Made by a program: the position numbers and the translations under genes. A stretch of 64,000 bases of DNA from Bradyrhizobium sp. Tv2a-2 (GTDB lineage Bacteria > Pseudomonadota > Alphaproteobacteria > Rhizobiales > Xanthobacteraceae). This document shows, piece after piece, positions 52,757 through 61,055 of the stretch (positions within the stretch are counted from its first letter, which is position 1; every line of letters begins with the position of its first letter). The notes beneath the pieces are model-generated. The model saw nothing but the letters and a program-made list of their open reading frames with translations, was not told the origin of the DNA and did no database searches. Location: assembly GCF_000472425.1 (NCBI RefSeq), contig NZ_AXAI01000002.1:63265-127264 (forward strand), written 5' to 3'.

Positions 52757-52972
52757 TCACGTGTGGCATTTGCCGCGAAAGGTATCGCAATTATCGCCGG
52801 CATGACAAAAGCGGTAGCGCCCTGAATCTCCGGCGTGACACTCACAGGTCTTCTTCGTGACAACCCCATCAGGACAATGAGGAAAGCGCTTGAATCTGAT
52901 CGCGGAAAGCGCCGGCCCAGCCAATAGATAGGAAAGCAAGGCATATGCGAAAAGCAGCCCGAGCTTTCTCAT
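52757..52972 (-). CDS. Small exported six-cysteine protein
   Basis: 71 residues with AGGAG about eight bases before the ATG. Signal peptide MRKLGLLFAYALLSYLLAGP, cleavage near ALS-A. The mature part of about 47 residues has six cysteines in CPDGVVTKKTCECHAGDSGR, YRFCHAGDNCDTFRGKC, enough for three disulphides, plus three histidines. No family recognised. It lies upstream of the sensor kinase on the same strand, about 280 bases away. Too short for most automated gene finders to trust, but the ribosome site and signal peptide make it convincing. Confidence 0.7.
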   Translation of the reverse strand: MRKLGLLFAYALLSYLLAGPALSAIRFKRFPHCPDGVVTKKTCECHAGDSGRYRFCHAGDNCDTFRGKCHT

Positions 52973-53259
52973 GGTTCGTCTCCTGACTCGTTCTCGTTTG
53001 GACGACCTGTCGCAAGGGGTGGAATCTATTTTACTGCGATGACGCCGCGCGGTCGAGCGATGACGGCGTGCTGGACCTCAACGCAGACGTAGCGCGTTTG
53101 ATGTCTGCTATGCCCTTAGCAGCGACCGATGCGGTGAAAAACCCGCCGTCAAAATGTCCTAACGCCTGGCCGTTCGCCATGTTGGCTCTCAGCACCTGCA
53201 GTCGCAGCATCCAACCGATCACAAGACTGATGTCCACCTCTCGCGGGACTTCTTAATAT

Positions 53260-54054
53260 TCAATATTCGACCCGATACAGGCGCCATCGTTCCGGCACGC
53301 CTTTGAGTTGGTGAAGGCCGCGATCCTTGAAGCGGATCCCAGACTGCGACATCAGATCCTTGACCGCGCTCGAGACCAGGACTTCGCCGGCACGCGCTTT
53401 CGCCGCGACGCGCGCGCCGATGTGAAACGCGAGACCGAACACCTCCGCGCCGCTCACCTTGTATTCGCCCGCGTGCAGCCCCACCCTGACCTCTAGCCCA
53501 AGCGTGCGCACCGCCTCGCGGATTGCGGTCGCGCAGCGGACCCCCGCAACCGGCGCGACGAACGTTGCCAGCAGTCCGTCCCCCGTCGTTACGACTTCTT
53601 TTCCGCGCAAAGTCTTGAGCTCTCTACGGACGGCGGCGTAATAGTGATTCATCACCTGTGTCCAACGCGAATCGCCTAGCCGCGCGGCTTTTTCGGTGGA
53701 CCGGACGATATCAACAAAGAGGATCGTGGCGAGCGTTTGTTCGAGCTCGGCGTCACGGGCGGCGGTTCGGCGCCGGTTCGCAATACTTCCAACCAGCAAT
53801 TCATAGCGATGGTTGCGTCGCCGCGCGATCGCGGTTTTTGCATAGTCTTTGGCACGCTGAACCGTGCTGCAACGAATTGTCTTAGCCCTCGGCGGAAGCT
53901 TCCAGTAAACCTTCCGCCCATCTCCGACGCCATGAACCTCCACAGCGCCCCACTTCAGGAAAATCGTCGAGCCGACCCGTCGAACGCACCATGCCTTTGA
54001 CGTGTAACCGGAAACGTTCGACTGATGGACTCCGATGCGAAGGAACTTGGGCAT
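53260..54054 (-). CDS. WGR-like domain fused to a class III adenylate/guanylate cyclase
   Basis: About 264 residues from ATG 54054 (MPKFLRIGVHQSNVSGYTSK); the frame is open a further 20 codons. Residues about 20-90 (VRRVGSTIFLKWGAVEVHG, KTIRCSTVQRAKDYAKTAIA) resemble a WGR domain. The cyclase domain follows at about 100-264: LATILFVDIVRSTEKAARLG (first metal Asp), KEVVTTGDGLLATFVAPVAG (second Asp), LEVRVGLHAGEYKVSGAEVF, IGARVAAKARAGEVLVSSAV, LKGVPERWRLYRVEY. Both metal-binding Asps are present, so it may well be active. It makes cAMP or cGMP; the base-selecting residues were not resolved by eye. WGR domains are otherwise mainly linked to PARP or DNA ligase and bind nucleic acid. Confidence 0.85.
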   Translation of the reverse strand: MPKFLRIGVHQSNVSGYTSKAWCVRRVGSTIFLKWGAVEVHGVGDGRKVYWKLPPRAKTIRCSTVQRAKDYAKTAIARRRNHRYELLVGSIANRRRTAARDAELEQTLATILFVDIVRSTEKAARLGDSRWTQVMNHYYAAVRRELKTLRGKEVVTTGDGLLATFVAPVAGVRCATAIREAVRTLGLEVRVGLHAGEYKVSGAEVFGLAFHIGARVAAKARAGEVLVSSAVKDLMSQSGIRFKDRGLHQLKGVPERWRLYRVEY

Positions 54055-54167
54055 GGACCTGCGGCCGATCGAAAGACCGTTTGGGACTACCTGGGATGAA
54101 GCGTAGTCATACATTCCTGCGTTGGCAATGGTACGGCCGGCGGGCAGCTGACGCGGCCGATGATCGG

Positions 54168-55001
54168 CTAATGGGCCATTAGCACGGGCAGGTCAGCATG
54201 TTCCATAATGTGCCTCGTGGCGCCGCCGAAAATCATTTGCCGTAGTCTATTCCGGGTGAAGGCTCCTTTGATAAGTAGGTCGCAGCCTCTTTCTCGTGCT
54301 GCATCCAACACTGCCTCACCAGTGCTTCGACCTTCCAGTTGGACGCTCATCGATTCCGCGGCAATGCCGTTGCAATGCAATTGCTGGAGGATCTGATCGG
54401 CGGATGGCCCCGGGACGTCCTGCCCGCCGACCACGCTCAATACGGTGACGCGGTCGGACAAGTGAAGAAGCGGGGCGGCGAAGGCGTTTGCCCGAGCTTG
54501 CTCGGTGCTGCCGTTCCAATGGATCATGATGTTGGACGCGATTTGCCTGGGAGCCTTCGGCGGTGATAGCAAAACGGGTCTGCCGCTCTCGAACAGCGCG
54601 GCCTCGATCACACGATTAACCGGACCGGTGACCTCGGCGTCGGGCCTGGTTAGAACGATGATATCAAAAGCCCGCCCGTAGCTTCCGACAAAAGCCTCAC
54701 CGTCCGGCGCTGCCGCCCGCCAGCCGAAACACGGTGGATGAAAATCGGTGGAGGCGCGCGGAATGCCATGTTCCTGCATGAAGGTCTCGAATAAGCGCCG
54801 GATCTCCTCGGTTTCTTGAGCAGCCGTTGCTTCATATTCGGCAAAGGGAACGACCAGCTCAGCGGCGGCGTACTGCGGAATGCCGAACCTGAATGCAAAG
54901 CCCTCGATATAGGCCCCGGTACGCTGCGCCAGCGTAACGGCCGTTTCTAGCGCGGACCTTGTGGCCAAACTATTGAACGTCGGAACCAGTATCGTTTTCA
55001 T
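54168..55001 (-). CDS. Tandem universal stress protein (UspA family)
   Basis: About 277 residues from ATG 55001 (MKTILVPTFNSLATRSALET), with a GAGAGAG site. Two Usp domains: the first about 1-140 (TAVTLAQRTGAYIEGFAFRF), the second about 150-277 (IMIHWNGSTEQARANAFAAP, LLIKGAFTRNRLRQMIFGGA, TRHIMEHADLPVLMAH). The second has the ATP-binding motif G-x2-G-x9-G(T). The first domain's ATP loop is less clear, so it may be non-binding. Divergent from PhaC across a 394-base intergenic region. Role in low-oxygen or PHA-phase stress is plausible from the neighbour but unproven. Confidence 0.9.
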   Translation of the reverse strand: MKTILVPTFNSLATRSALETAVTLAQRTGAYIEGFAFRFGIPQYAAAELVVPFAEYEATAAQETEEIRRLFETFMQEHGIPRASTDFHPPCFGWRAAAPDGEAFVGSYGRAFDIIVLTRPDAEVTGPVNRVIEAALFESGRPVLLSPPKAPRQIASNIMIHWNGSTEQARANAFAAPLLHLSDRVTVLSVVGGQDVPGPSADQILQQLHCNGIAAESMSVQLEGRSTGEAVLDAARERGCDLLIKGAFTRNRLRQMIFGGATRHIMEHADLPVLMAH

Positions 55002-55395
55002 TCTAGGCTCTCTCTGCCACCTCAGGCACGCCCGGCGGATGATATTCCAGTCCACGAACCATTGGTGAAGAAGCCCGACCAGCGTGCCTGCGTCCCAGCC
55101 CTTCTCGAGGGCGTAAGAGATCGAATCTCCGCTCGCCTCCAACTTAATTGGGTCGGAAACGGCGGGACAATGCAAGAAAGAAGTCTCGCGGCGCACAAGG
55201 CCAAGCCGCGACGCACAACGTCGCGCTCGGGACGTCTCCACTCTCGGTAGCGGTATCTCTGTGTCGATGGACTTGGCGGCCGGTCAAACTCCATCATTCC
55301 CTCCAAATACCGATAGCAAGATGCTACGCTTCTAAAACACCCGAGCGTTTCCAATCCGACGTTCGGGCCAAGAGAGACGACCCAAGGGAAGAAAC
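55002..55395. other. Divergent intergenic region between Usp and phaC
   Basis: 394 bases, presumably with promoters for both genes. No clear operator, FNR-box or gene was recognised. Confidence 0.45.
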
Positions 55396-57183
55396 ATGGC
55401 CAACAAAGCAACGCAGCCTGTGTGGGATCCCCTCGCACTTGCAGGGCAACTCCAAAACGTCGCTCAGCAAAGCCAGGCGCTGATGCAGCGCTTCTTGTCC
55501 AATCAGGCTGATGCCACAAAGCTCGGCATGGGCGACACGTCGACCCTCGGCTTCGATTTCGCCGACCTGATGACGCAGATGATGGCGGATCCGACCACGG
55601 TCGCGAAGGCGCAGATAGATCTTTTCAATGACAGCCTGGCTGTCTGGCGCAATACAACCGATCGCATTTTTGGACTCCAAACCCCTGAGGCAGACAAGCC
55701 AAGAGACAAGCGTTTCAAGCATCCTGAATGGACCAGGAATGCGGTCTTCAACTTTGTGAAGGAAAGCTATCTGGTCGCCGCAAAGTCGATCCTGTCGACC
55801 GTCCGGGAAGTCAAGGGCATGGATGAGGGGGCAGCCCGCAAGGTCGACTTTTATACGCGGCAGTTCGTCGATGCGTTGTCACCATCGAATTTCGTTGCGA
55901 CCAATCCGGAAGTGCTCGCCATGACCGTCGAGACAGGCGGACAGAACCTGCTGCGCGGGCTGGAAAACCTTCTGGCCGATCTTGGGCGCGGCGATGGTCG
56001 CCTGTCGATTACGATGACCGACATGAAGGCGTTCCGTCTTGGCGAAAACATTGCCACCACGCCCGGCAAAGTCGTGCATCAGAATAATCTCATGCAGTTG
56101 ATCCAATATACTCCTTCCACGACTGCGGTTCGGAAGCGACCGTTGCTCATCGTTCCGCCGTGGATCAACAAGTTTTACGTTCTCGATCTGCAACCGAGGA
56201 ATTCCCTCATCAAATGGGCTGTGGACCAGGGACACACGGTATTCGTCATTTCATGGGTCAACCCCGACGAGAAGCTCGCCGAGAAGGGTTTTGAGGACTA
56301 CATGCTGGAGGGGCCGATCGCTGCCCTGGACGCGATCGAGAAGGCAACCGGCGAACGTCACGTCAATACGATCGGATATTGTCTCGGCGGCACTCTGCTC
56401 GCATCGACGGCGGCGTATCTGGCGGCGAAAAATGATGATCGGATCGCAAGTGCGACGTATTTCGTTACGCTGGTGGATTTCACCGACGTGGGCGATATGG
56501 GCGTGTTCATCGACAACGAGCAGCTCGCCTCGCTCGAAAGGCGGATGCGCGAACGCGGCTATCTCGACGCCCAGGACATGGCGACATCGTTCAACATGTT
56601 GCGCGCCAATGACCTGATCTGGTCGTTCGTGGTCAACAACTACCTGCTCGGCAAGGAGCAACTTCCGTTCGATCTTTTGTTCTGGAATTCGGACTCGACG
56701 CGCATGCCGGCCGCGATGCACTCGTTCTATCTGCGAAAGATGTACCAGGAGAATCTGCTGGCGAAGCCCGGCGGCATCAATCTTGCGGGGACGGCGATCG
56801 ACCTCTCGAAGATCACGATTCCGACCTTCCTGTTGTCGACGCGCGAAGACCATATCGCTCCGTGGCAATCGACCTATGCGGCGACCCAGCTTTACTCCGG
56901 CCCGGTCAAATTCGTGTTGTCTGCCTCGGGACATATGGCTGGCGTAATAAGCGCGCCGGGCAGCAAATACGGTCACTGGACAAACGACAATTTGCCGCGA
57001 AGCCCTGACGATTGGCTTTCCGGGGCAACCGCGCACCAAGGCTCCTGGTGGCCGGTATGGGATGAATGGATCACTCGGCTCGAGCCGGAACGTGTTCCTG
57101 CCCGCGAGCCCGGCGGCGGCAAATTGCCGGTGATTGAGGATGCTCCCGGTGCCTATGTTCGGGTAAGAGCTGTCGCCGCGTGA
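55396..57183 (+). CDS. phaC: Class I poly(3-hydroxyalkanoate) synthase
   Basis: 595 residues, ATG 55396 preceded by AAGGGAAG. It polymerises (R)-3-hydroxyacyl-CoA on granule surfaces in the cytosol. The N-terminal domain (about 1-200) has FADLMTQMMADPTTVAKAQI and GNRNAVFNFVKESYL-like text; the alpha/beta domain carries the catalytic triad Cys329 in the lipase-like box IGYCLGG, Asp485 in STREDHIAPW and His513 in SGHMAGV. WTNDNLPRSPDDWLSGATAH and GSWWPVWDEWI near the end are typical of class I. Length is as expected (about 590). No phaA, phaB, phaR or phasin gene is next to it, so it is a solitary copy, perhaps a second synthase of this genome. Confidence 0.95.
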   Translation: MANKATQPVWDPLALAGQLQNVAQQSQALMQRFLSNQADATKLGMGDTSTLGFDFADLMTQMMADPTTVAKAQIDLFNDSLAVWRNTTDRIFGLQTPEADKPRDKRFKHPEWTRNAVFNFVKESYLVAAKSILSTVREVKGMDEGAARKVDFYTRQFVDALSPSNFVATNPEVLAMTVETGGQNLLRGLENLLADLGRGDGRLSITMTDMKAFRLGENIATTPGKVVHQNNLMQLIQYTPSTTAVRKRPLLIVPPWINKFYVLDLQPRNSLIKWAVDQGHTVFVISWVNPDEKLAEKGFEDYMLEGPIAALDAIEKATGERHVNTIGYCLGGTLLASTAAYLAAKNDDRIASATYFVTLVDFTDVGDMGVFIDNEQLASLERRMRERGYLDAQDMATSFNMLRANDLIWSFVVNNYLLGKEQLPFDLLFWNSDSTRMPAAMHSFYLRKMYQENLLAKPGGINLAGTAIDLSKITIPTFLLSTREDHIAPWQSTYAATQLYSGPVKFVLSASGHMAGVISAPGSKYGHWTNDNLPRSPDDWLSGATAHQGSWWPVWDEWITRLEPERVPAREPGGGKLPVIEDAPGAYVRVRAVAA

Positions 57184-57267
57184 TGGCTTTGGCGGGTTTC
57201 ATGCGCATTACGGAGCAGGGGTCCTGGACTCGAATGTCAAGGATTTGGCGAGCGCGCGGAGGCTTCG

Positions 57268-58068
57268 ATGGCATCGGAATTCAACGTCCACAACGCCGCC
57301 GGCTACGAGCAGCTCATGGGCCGCTGGAGCCAAAAACTCGCGCCCCTATTCATCGACTTCGCGGGGGTCGCCGAGGGCGAAAGAATTGTCGACGTCGGCT
57401 GCGGCACAGGTAGCCTGACCTTCGCGCTCGCCAGCGCCGTCGACCTCGCCGAGATTGCTGCAATCGACTACTCGCCAGTCTTTATCGCGGAAGTAATCCG
57501 GCGCAACACGGATCCGCGAATAAAAGTTCGGCAGGCGGATGCCTGCGCTTTGCCCTTCGCGGGCGGAACATTCGACCGCGCTTTGGCGCTGCTCGTGCTC
57601 CACTTCGTTCCCGAAGCGGGTAAGGCAGTAGCCGAGATGCGCCGCGTCGTTCGGCCGGGTGGCATTGTTGCAGCAGCCGTGTGGGACCATCTCGGCGGCA
57701 TGCCCGGCATGCGCATGATGGTCGACACGGTCGCTGCACTTAGTGAAGGCGGGCGCCAGCTGCGCAATCGCTATTGCTTCCAACCGATGATGCAGCCTGG
57801 CGAAATGAGGCGGACTTTTGTCGGTCAGGGTCTCCTAGATATTACGGAAGTGCAGCTGATGATCCGTATGGACTACCAAAGTTTCGATGACTATTGGGCT
57901 CCGATTGCCGCTGGCGAAGGGCCGCTCGGCAAGTATGTGGCAACCCTCGACACTGCGGTCCGAGCGCATACTGAAGCCGCGGTGCGCGATGCCTACGAGG
58001 CCGGCCAGTCCGACGGCCCGAGATCCTTTGCGAACGTCGCGTGGGCCTGCCGCGGCATCGTTCCTTAA
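57268..58068 (+). CDS. Class I SAM-dependent methyltransferase
   Basis: 266 residues with GGAGG just before ATG 57268. Methyltransf_11 domain (about 35-145): motif I RIVDVGCGTGSLTFALA, acidic end of strand 2 AIDYSPVFI, motif II VRQADACALPFAGGTFDRAL, motif III ALLVLHFVPEAGKAVAEMRR and VRPGGIVAAAVWD. Substrate cannot be told; the tail (about 150-266) may form the acceptor pocket. It follows phaC by 84 bases on the same strand, possibly a shared transcript. Confidence 0.88.
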   Translation: MASEFNVHNAAGYEQLMGRWSQKLAPLFIDFAGVAEGERIVDVGCGTGSLTFALASAVDLAEIAAIDYSPVFIAEVIRRNTDPRIKVRQADACALPFAGGTFDRALALLVLHFVPEAGKAVAEMRRVVRPGGIVAAAVWDHLGGMPGMRMMVDTVAALSEGGRQLRNRYCFQPMMQPGEMRRTFVGQGLLDITEVQLMIRMDYQSFDDYWAPIAAGEGPLGKYVATLDTAVRAHTEAAVRDAYEAGQSDGPRSFANVAWACRGIVP

Positions 58069-58287
58069 CTCGACGGTCAGAGCAGTCTTTTCCAAAGAGT
58101 CCTTAGCCCCAAATCGTTCGTCTCGCCGCGAAGAGGCCCTCGATATTTTCGCCGATGGCGAGGTCAGCTTTCGAGTCAAAACCGCAACTTTGCGGAAGAG
58201 GGCAGCTTTCGGCGCAGAGCGGACATTCGGATCGGCACGTCGCACACGGGCCATCGACGGACTCATGTGGCGCAGCAAAAGGCATTT

Positions 58288-59271
58288 CTACTCAATCACC
58301 TCGTCCGCCCGGCCGCTTAGCGCAAGCGGAACGGCGATGCCGAGCGCCTTGGCTGTCTTGAGGTTGATAATCAGCTCTACCTTGGTCACCCTCTGGATAG
58401 GCAAATCACCCGGGTTCGCTCCCTTGAGAATTTTCCCGGTGTAGATACCGACCAGCCGGTAAGTTTCTGTTTCATCGGCTCCGTAGCTCATCAGTCCGCC
58501 GGCCGCTACGAACGGGCGATACGTGAAGATCGCAGGCACCGCGTAGCGGAGCGTCAGCGCCCCAAGCCGCTCCATGCGTGAATTGAAGAATAAATAGGGT
58601 CCGATGACGAGCGCATCGGTTCGTAAGGCTGCAAAGACCGCGTCCAGATCGCGATCGGTGCTCGCGTATAGAACATGGAGTTGCATTCCGAGGGCGGGAG
58701 CCGCCGCCTGCAGGGCGCGCATGAATTGCTCAGTAATAGTCGCAGAGGAAGGATTGACAAGTATGGCAATGTTGGTCGCCGAAGGCAGCAATTCGCGCAG
58801 GAGCTCTAGCTTCTTTTGCCCCACCTCGACGTTCAAATTGGTCACGCCCGTCAAGTTTCCGCCCGGCCGACTTAGGCTTGCTACAAGGCCGAGCGTGACC
58901 GGGTCACTGGCCGTCTCGAACACGATCGGAATTGTGGCAGTCGCCGCCTTTGCCGCCACTGACGCGGGACTGCCGCCCGCGGCAATCACCCTCACCTGAC
59001 GGCGAACCAATTCGGCCGAAAGCACCGGCAGTCGATCGTCATGATCCTCCGCCAAGCGATATTCGACAACCACGTTCTGACCCTCGATATATCCTTCCTC
59101 TTTCAGCCCGACGGCAAACGCGTGCAGACGGGCCCTGTACCCTTGAAGCGACGTACTGCCGAGGAAGCCGATCACCGGCATCGCCGCCTGCTGCGCGCGG
59201 GCGGCTAGCGGCCCCGCGACTGCACCACCGAGCGCCGCTAGGAATTTTCGTCGTTCGATGTAGCTTGCCAT
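58288..59271 (-). CDS. Orphan periplasmic binding protein (PF04392 family), copy 4
   Basis: About 327 residues from ATG 59271 (MASYIERRKFLAALGGAVAG), with GGAGAGG upstream and a twin-arginine-like signal ending RAQQAA. Family features: VIGFLGSTSLQGYRARLHAF, GLKEEGYIEGQNVVVEYRLA, VIAAGGSPASVAAKAATATI, PIVFETASDPVTLGLVASLS, RPGGNLTGVTNLNVEVGQKK, LELLRELLPSATNIAILVNP, and the end LSGRADEVIE. No transport partners beside it. It is the best conserved of the four copies relative to the family as I know it. Confidence 0.9.
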   Translation of the reverse strand: MASYIERRKFLAALGGAVAGPLAARAQQAAMPVIGFLGSTSLQGYRARLHAFAVGLKEEGYIEGQNVVVEYRLAEDHDDRLPVLSAELVRRQVRVIAAGGSPASVAAKAATATIPIVFETASDPVTLGLVASLSRPGGNLTGVTNLNVEVGQKKLELLRELLPSATNIAILVNPSSATITEQFMRALQAAAPALGMQLHVLYASTDRDLDAVFAALRTDALVIGPYLFFNSRMERLGALTLRYAVPAIFTYRPFVAAGGLMSYGADETETYRLVGIYTGKILKGANPGDLPIQRVTKVELIINLKTAKALGIAVPLALSGRADEVIE

Positions 59272-59385
59272 GCGCCTCTCCGGTCGGAGGTCATTCATGG
59301 AATGGATGAATAATACCACGCTTTGATCGCTCGGTCCGCGACTAAGGCTGGGCAAGACCGCCTTAGGTCATTCGCTGCGGACCTA

Positions 59386-59800
59386 AAGCGGCCCCACGGC
59401 GCTCCCAGCGGCACCTAGGAAAGTGCGGCTGATCCTCATCTGGCTGACGGCTGCGGTGGCGACCGCGTCGACACAGCCGCCGACCAGAGCGTCCGCGCTT
59501 CCGCCAACGACGATCAGTTGGAGGTCTTTCCGCCGCAGTACGGCCGCCGCGATGTCGATCGCATTGGTCGCGATCACCAGGCCCGCATTCTCAGGCACGG
59601 CGTCGACGATTGCGAGGTTCGTGCTGCCGTTATCAAGGAACAGCAATTTACCCCTCTCAATGGTTGTCACCGCGGCGTGAGCCAGACGCATTTTTTCGGT
59701 TCGTCTTATCTCGATGCGCGCCGCCATCGGGATCGTCGCTGCTGTCAGCGGCAGAGCGCCCCCATAGACTCGGCGGCAGCGACCTTCGGTCGCAAGTTGG
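59386..59800 (-). pseudogene. Truncated DeoR-family regulator (effector domain only)
   Basis: The frame holds RRVYGGALPLTAATIPMAAR, RLAHAAVTTIERGKLLFLDN, GSTNLAIVDAVPENAGLVIA, TNAIDIAAAVLRRKDLQLIV, VGGSADALVGGCVDAVATAA and RISRTFLGAAGSAVGPL-stop. This is the phosphosugar-sensing C-terminal half of DeoR repressors. The N-terminal helix-turn-helix is missing; in its place the frame runs into a 16-bp tandem repeat (59804-59879). About 70 residues are also missing at the C-terminus. So it cannot work as a DNA-binding regulator. Confidence 0.7.
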
Positions 59801-59803
59801 CGT

Positions 59804-59879
59804 GATGAAGCCTTGGCGTGATGAAGGGCACGATGAAGCCTTGGCACGATGAAGCCTTGGCACGATGAAGCCTTGGCAT
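59804..59879. repeat. 16-bp tandem repeat array
   Basis: Four copies of GATGAAGCCTTGGC(A/G)(C/T) and one 12-base partial copy lie head to tail: 59804-59819, 59820-59831 (short), 59832-59847, 59848-59863, 59864-59879. The array joins the broken start of the DeoR relic to the next gene; its last copy contains the first in-frame ATG (59878) of the oxidoreductase, whose real start is probably further in. Confidence 0.85.
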
Positions 59880-59916
59880 GATAAGATACAGCAGCCGTTC
59901 ACCGTGGAGCGACGAC

Positions 59917-61017
59917 GTGTTGCTGGAAACACTTCTGCCACTGGGCAAGGTCGACCCCGGCCTGCGCGCGCCCGAAATGCCTCTCGATCTCCATTCCATC
60001 GCCGCCGACGCGCGACTGCTGGAAGAGATCGGCTACGACGGACTGGTGGTCGAGGAAACCAAGGACGATCCGTTCATCGTGCTGGCGCTGGCGGCCCAGA
60101 CGACGCGGACGCTGAAGCTCGGCACCTCGGTCGCCATCGCGTTTCCGCGCAGTCCGACCGTGACCGCGATGAGCGCGTGGACGCTGCAGAAGCTGTCCGG
60201 CGGCCGCTTTACTCTCGGCCTCGGCACGCAGGTGAAGGCCCACATCGAGCGACGTTTCGGCATGCCCTGGACGCCCGCCGGGCCGTGGATGCGCGAGTAC
60301 GTGAGTGCCGTTCGCGCGGTGTGGGATTGCTGGCAGAACGGCACGCCGCTTGACGTCAGGGGGCCGCATTACAACATCAATCTGATGGTGCCCTTGTTCA
60401 ATCCTGGCCCGATTGAGCATCCCGTCATCCCCATCCATCTTGCAGCGGTGAACCAGGTGATGTGTCAGGTGGCGGGCGAAGTCGCCGAGGGAATCCGGCC
60501 GCATCCAGTATGCACGCCGTCCTACATCGAGAAGGTCATGCTGCCGGCAGTGCGGGCGGGCGCGGCCAAGGCGGGGAGATCGCTGGATCGTTTTCAGGTC
60601 TGCATGAAGCCGCTGGTCGCCACAGCGGCCAACGAAGCGGAGTTGGCGCCCAAGGTGCGCGATGTGCGCGCGCGGATCGCCTTCTATGCCTCGACGCCGC
60701 AATATCGCGCCGCGTTTGACCATCTTGGTCTGGGTGATCTCGCGGACCGGCTGAAGCTGCTCTCGCGAGCGCAACGCTGGGAAGATATGCCTCAGCATAT
60801 CAACGACGACGTCCTACACACTTTCGTGACGATCGCGACCCATGACACTATCGGCCGTAAGCTTTGCGACCGCTATGGCGGCGTCGTCACGAACTGCGAG
60901 TTCTCGATTGCGGTGAAGAACGACGGCGATCGCGAGCGTCTGCGCCAGCTCGCCAGCGACGTCCAGTCGGAAGGCGATGCGCGCGCCCGGCGCACTATTC
61001 TCGGAGGCGCAGCCTGA
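59917..61017 (+). CDS. F420-dependent LLM-class oxidoreductase, copy 1 (TIGR03617-like)
   Basis: About 366 residues from GTG 59917 (VLLETLLPLGKVDPGLRAPE), which has GGAG eight bases upstream; the ATG at 59878 lies in the tandem repeat. TIM-barrel luciferase-like enzyme: IGYDGLVVEETKDDPFIVLA, RTLKLGTSVAIAFPRSPTVT, LQKLSGGRFTLGLGTQVKAH, IPIHLAAVNQVMCQVAGEVA and EGIRPHPVCTPSYIEKVMLP. These resemble an F420-dependent group in actinobacteria; the cofactor here is inferred, helped by three similar neighbours and a cofE-like start at the window end. Substrate unknown. It is 38 bases ahead of the next LLM gene, so they are one operon. Confidence 0.85.
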   Translation: MLLETLLPLGKVDPGLRAPEMPLDLHSIAADARLLEEIGYDGLVVEETKDDPFIVLALAAQTTRTLKLGTSVAIAFPRSPTVTAMSAWTLQKLSGGRFTLGLGTQVKAHIERRFGMPWTPAGPWMREYVSAVRAVWDCWQNGTPLDVRGPHYNINLMVPLFNPGPIEHPVIPIHLAAVNQVMCQVAGEVAEGIRPHPVCTPSYIEKVMLPAVRAGAAKAGRSLDRFQVCMKPLVATAANEAELAPKVRDVRARIAFYASTPQYRAAFDHLGLGDLADRLKLLSRAQRWEDMPQHINDDVLHTFVTIATHDTIGRKLCDRYGGVVTNCEFSIAVKNDGDRERLRQLASDVQSEGDARARRTILGGAA

Positions 61018-61055
61018 CAGCGGCTCGCGCGCACCTTCAACCGGAGAAAATCGAC

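Noticed and set aside
53031..53237. 68-codon minus-strand frame before the cyclase gene
   Set aside because: Weak start context and no recognised family; the segment FDGGFFTASVAAKGIADIK looked protein-like but could not be assigned.
59804..59879. Possible CRISPR array
   Set aside because: The 16-bp units are directly adjacent without spacers, and no cas genes are present; this is a simple tandem repeat.
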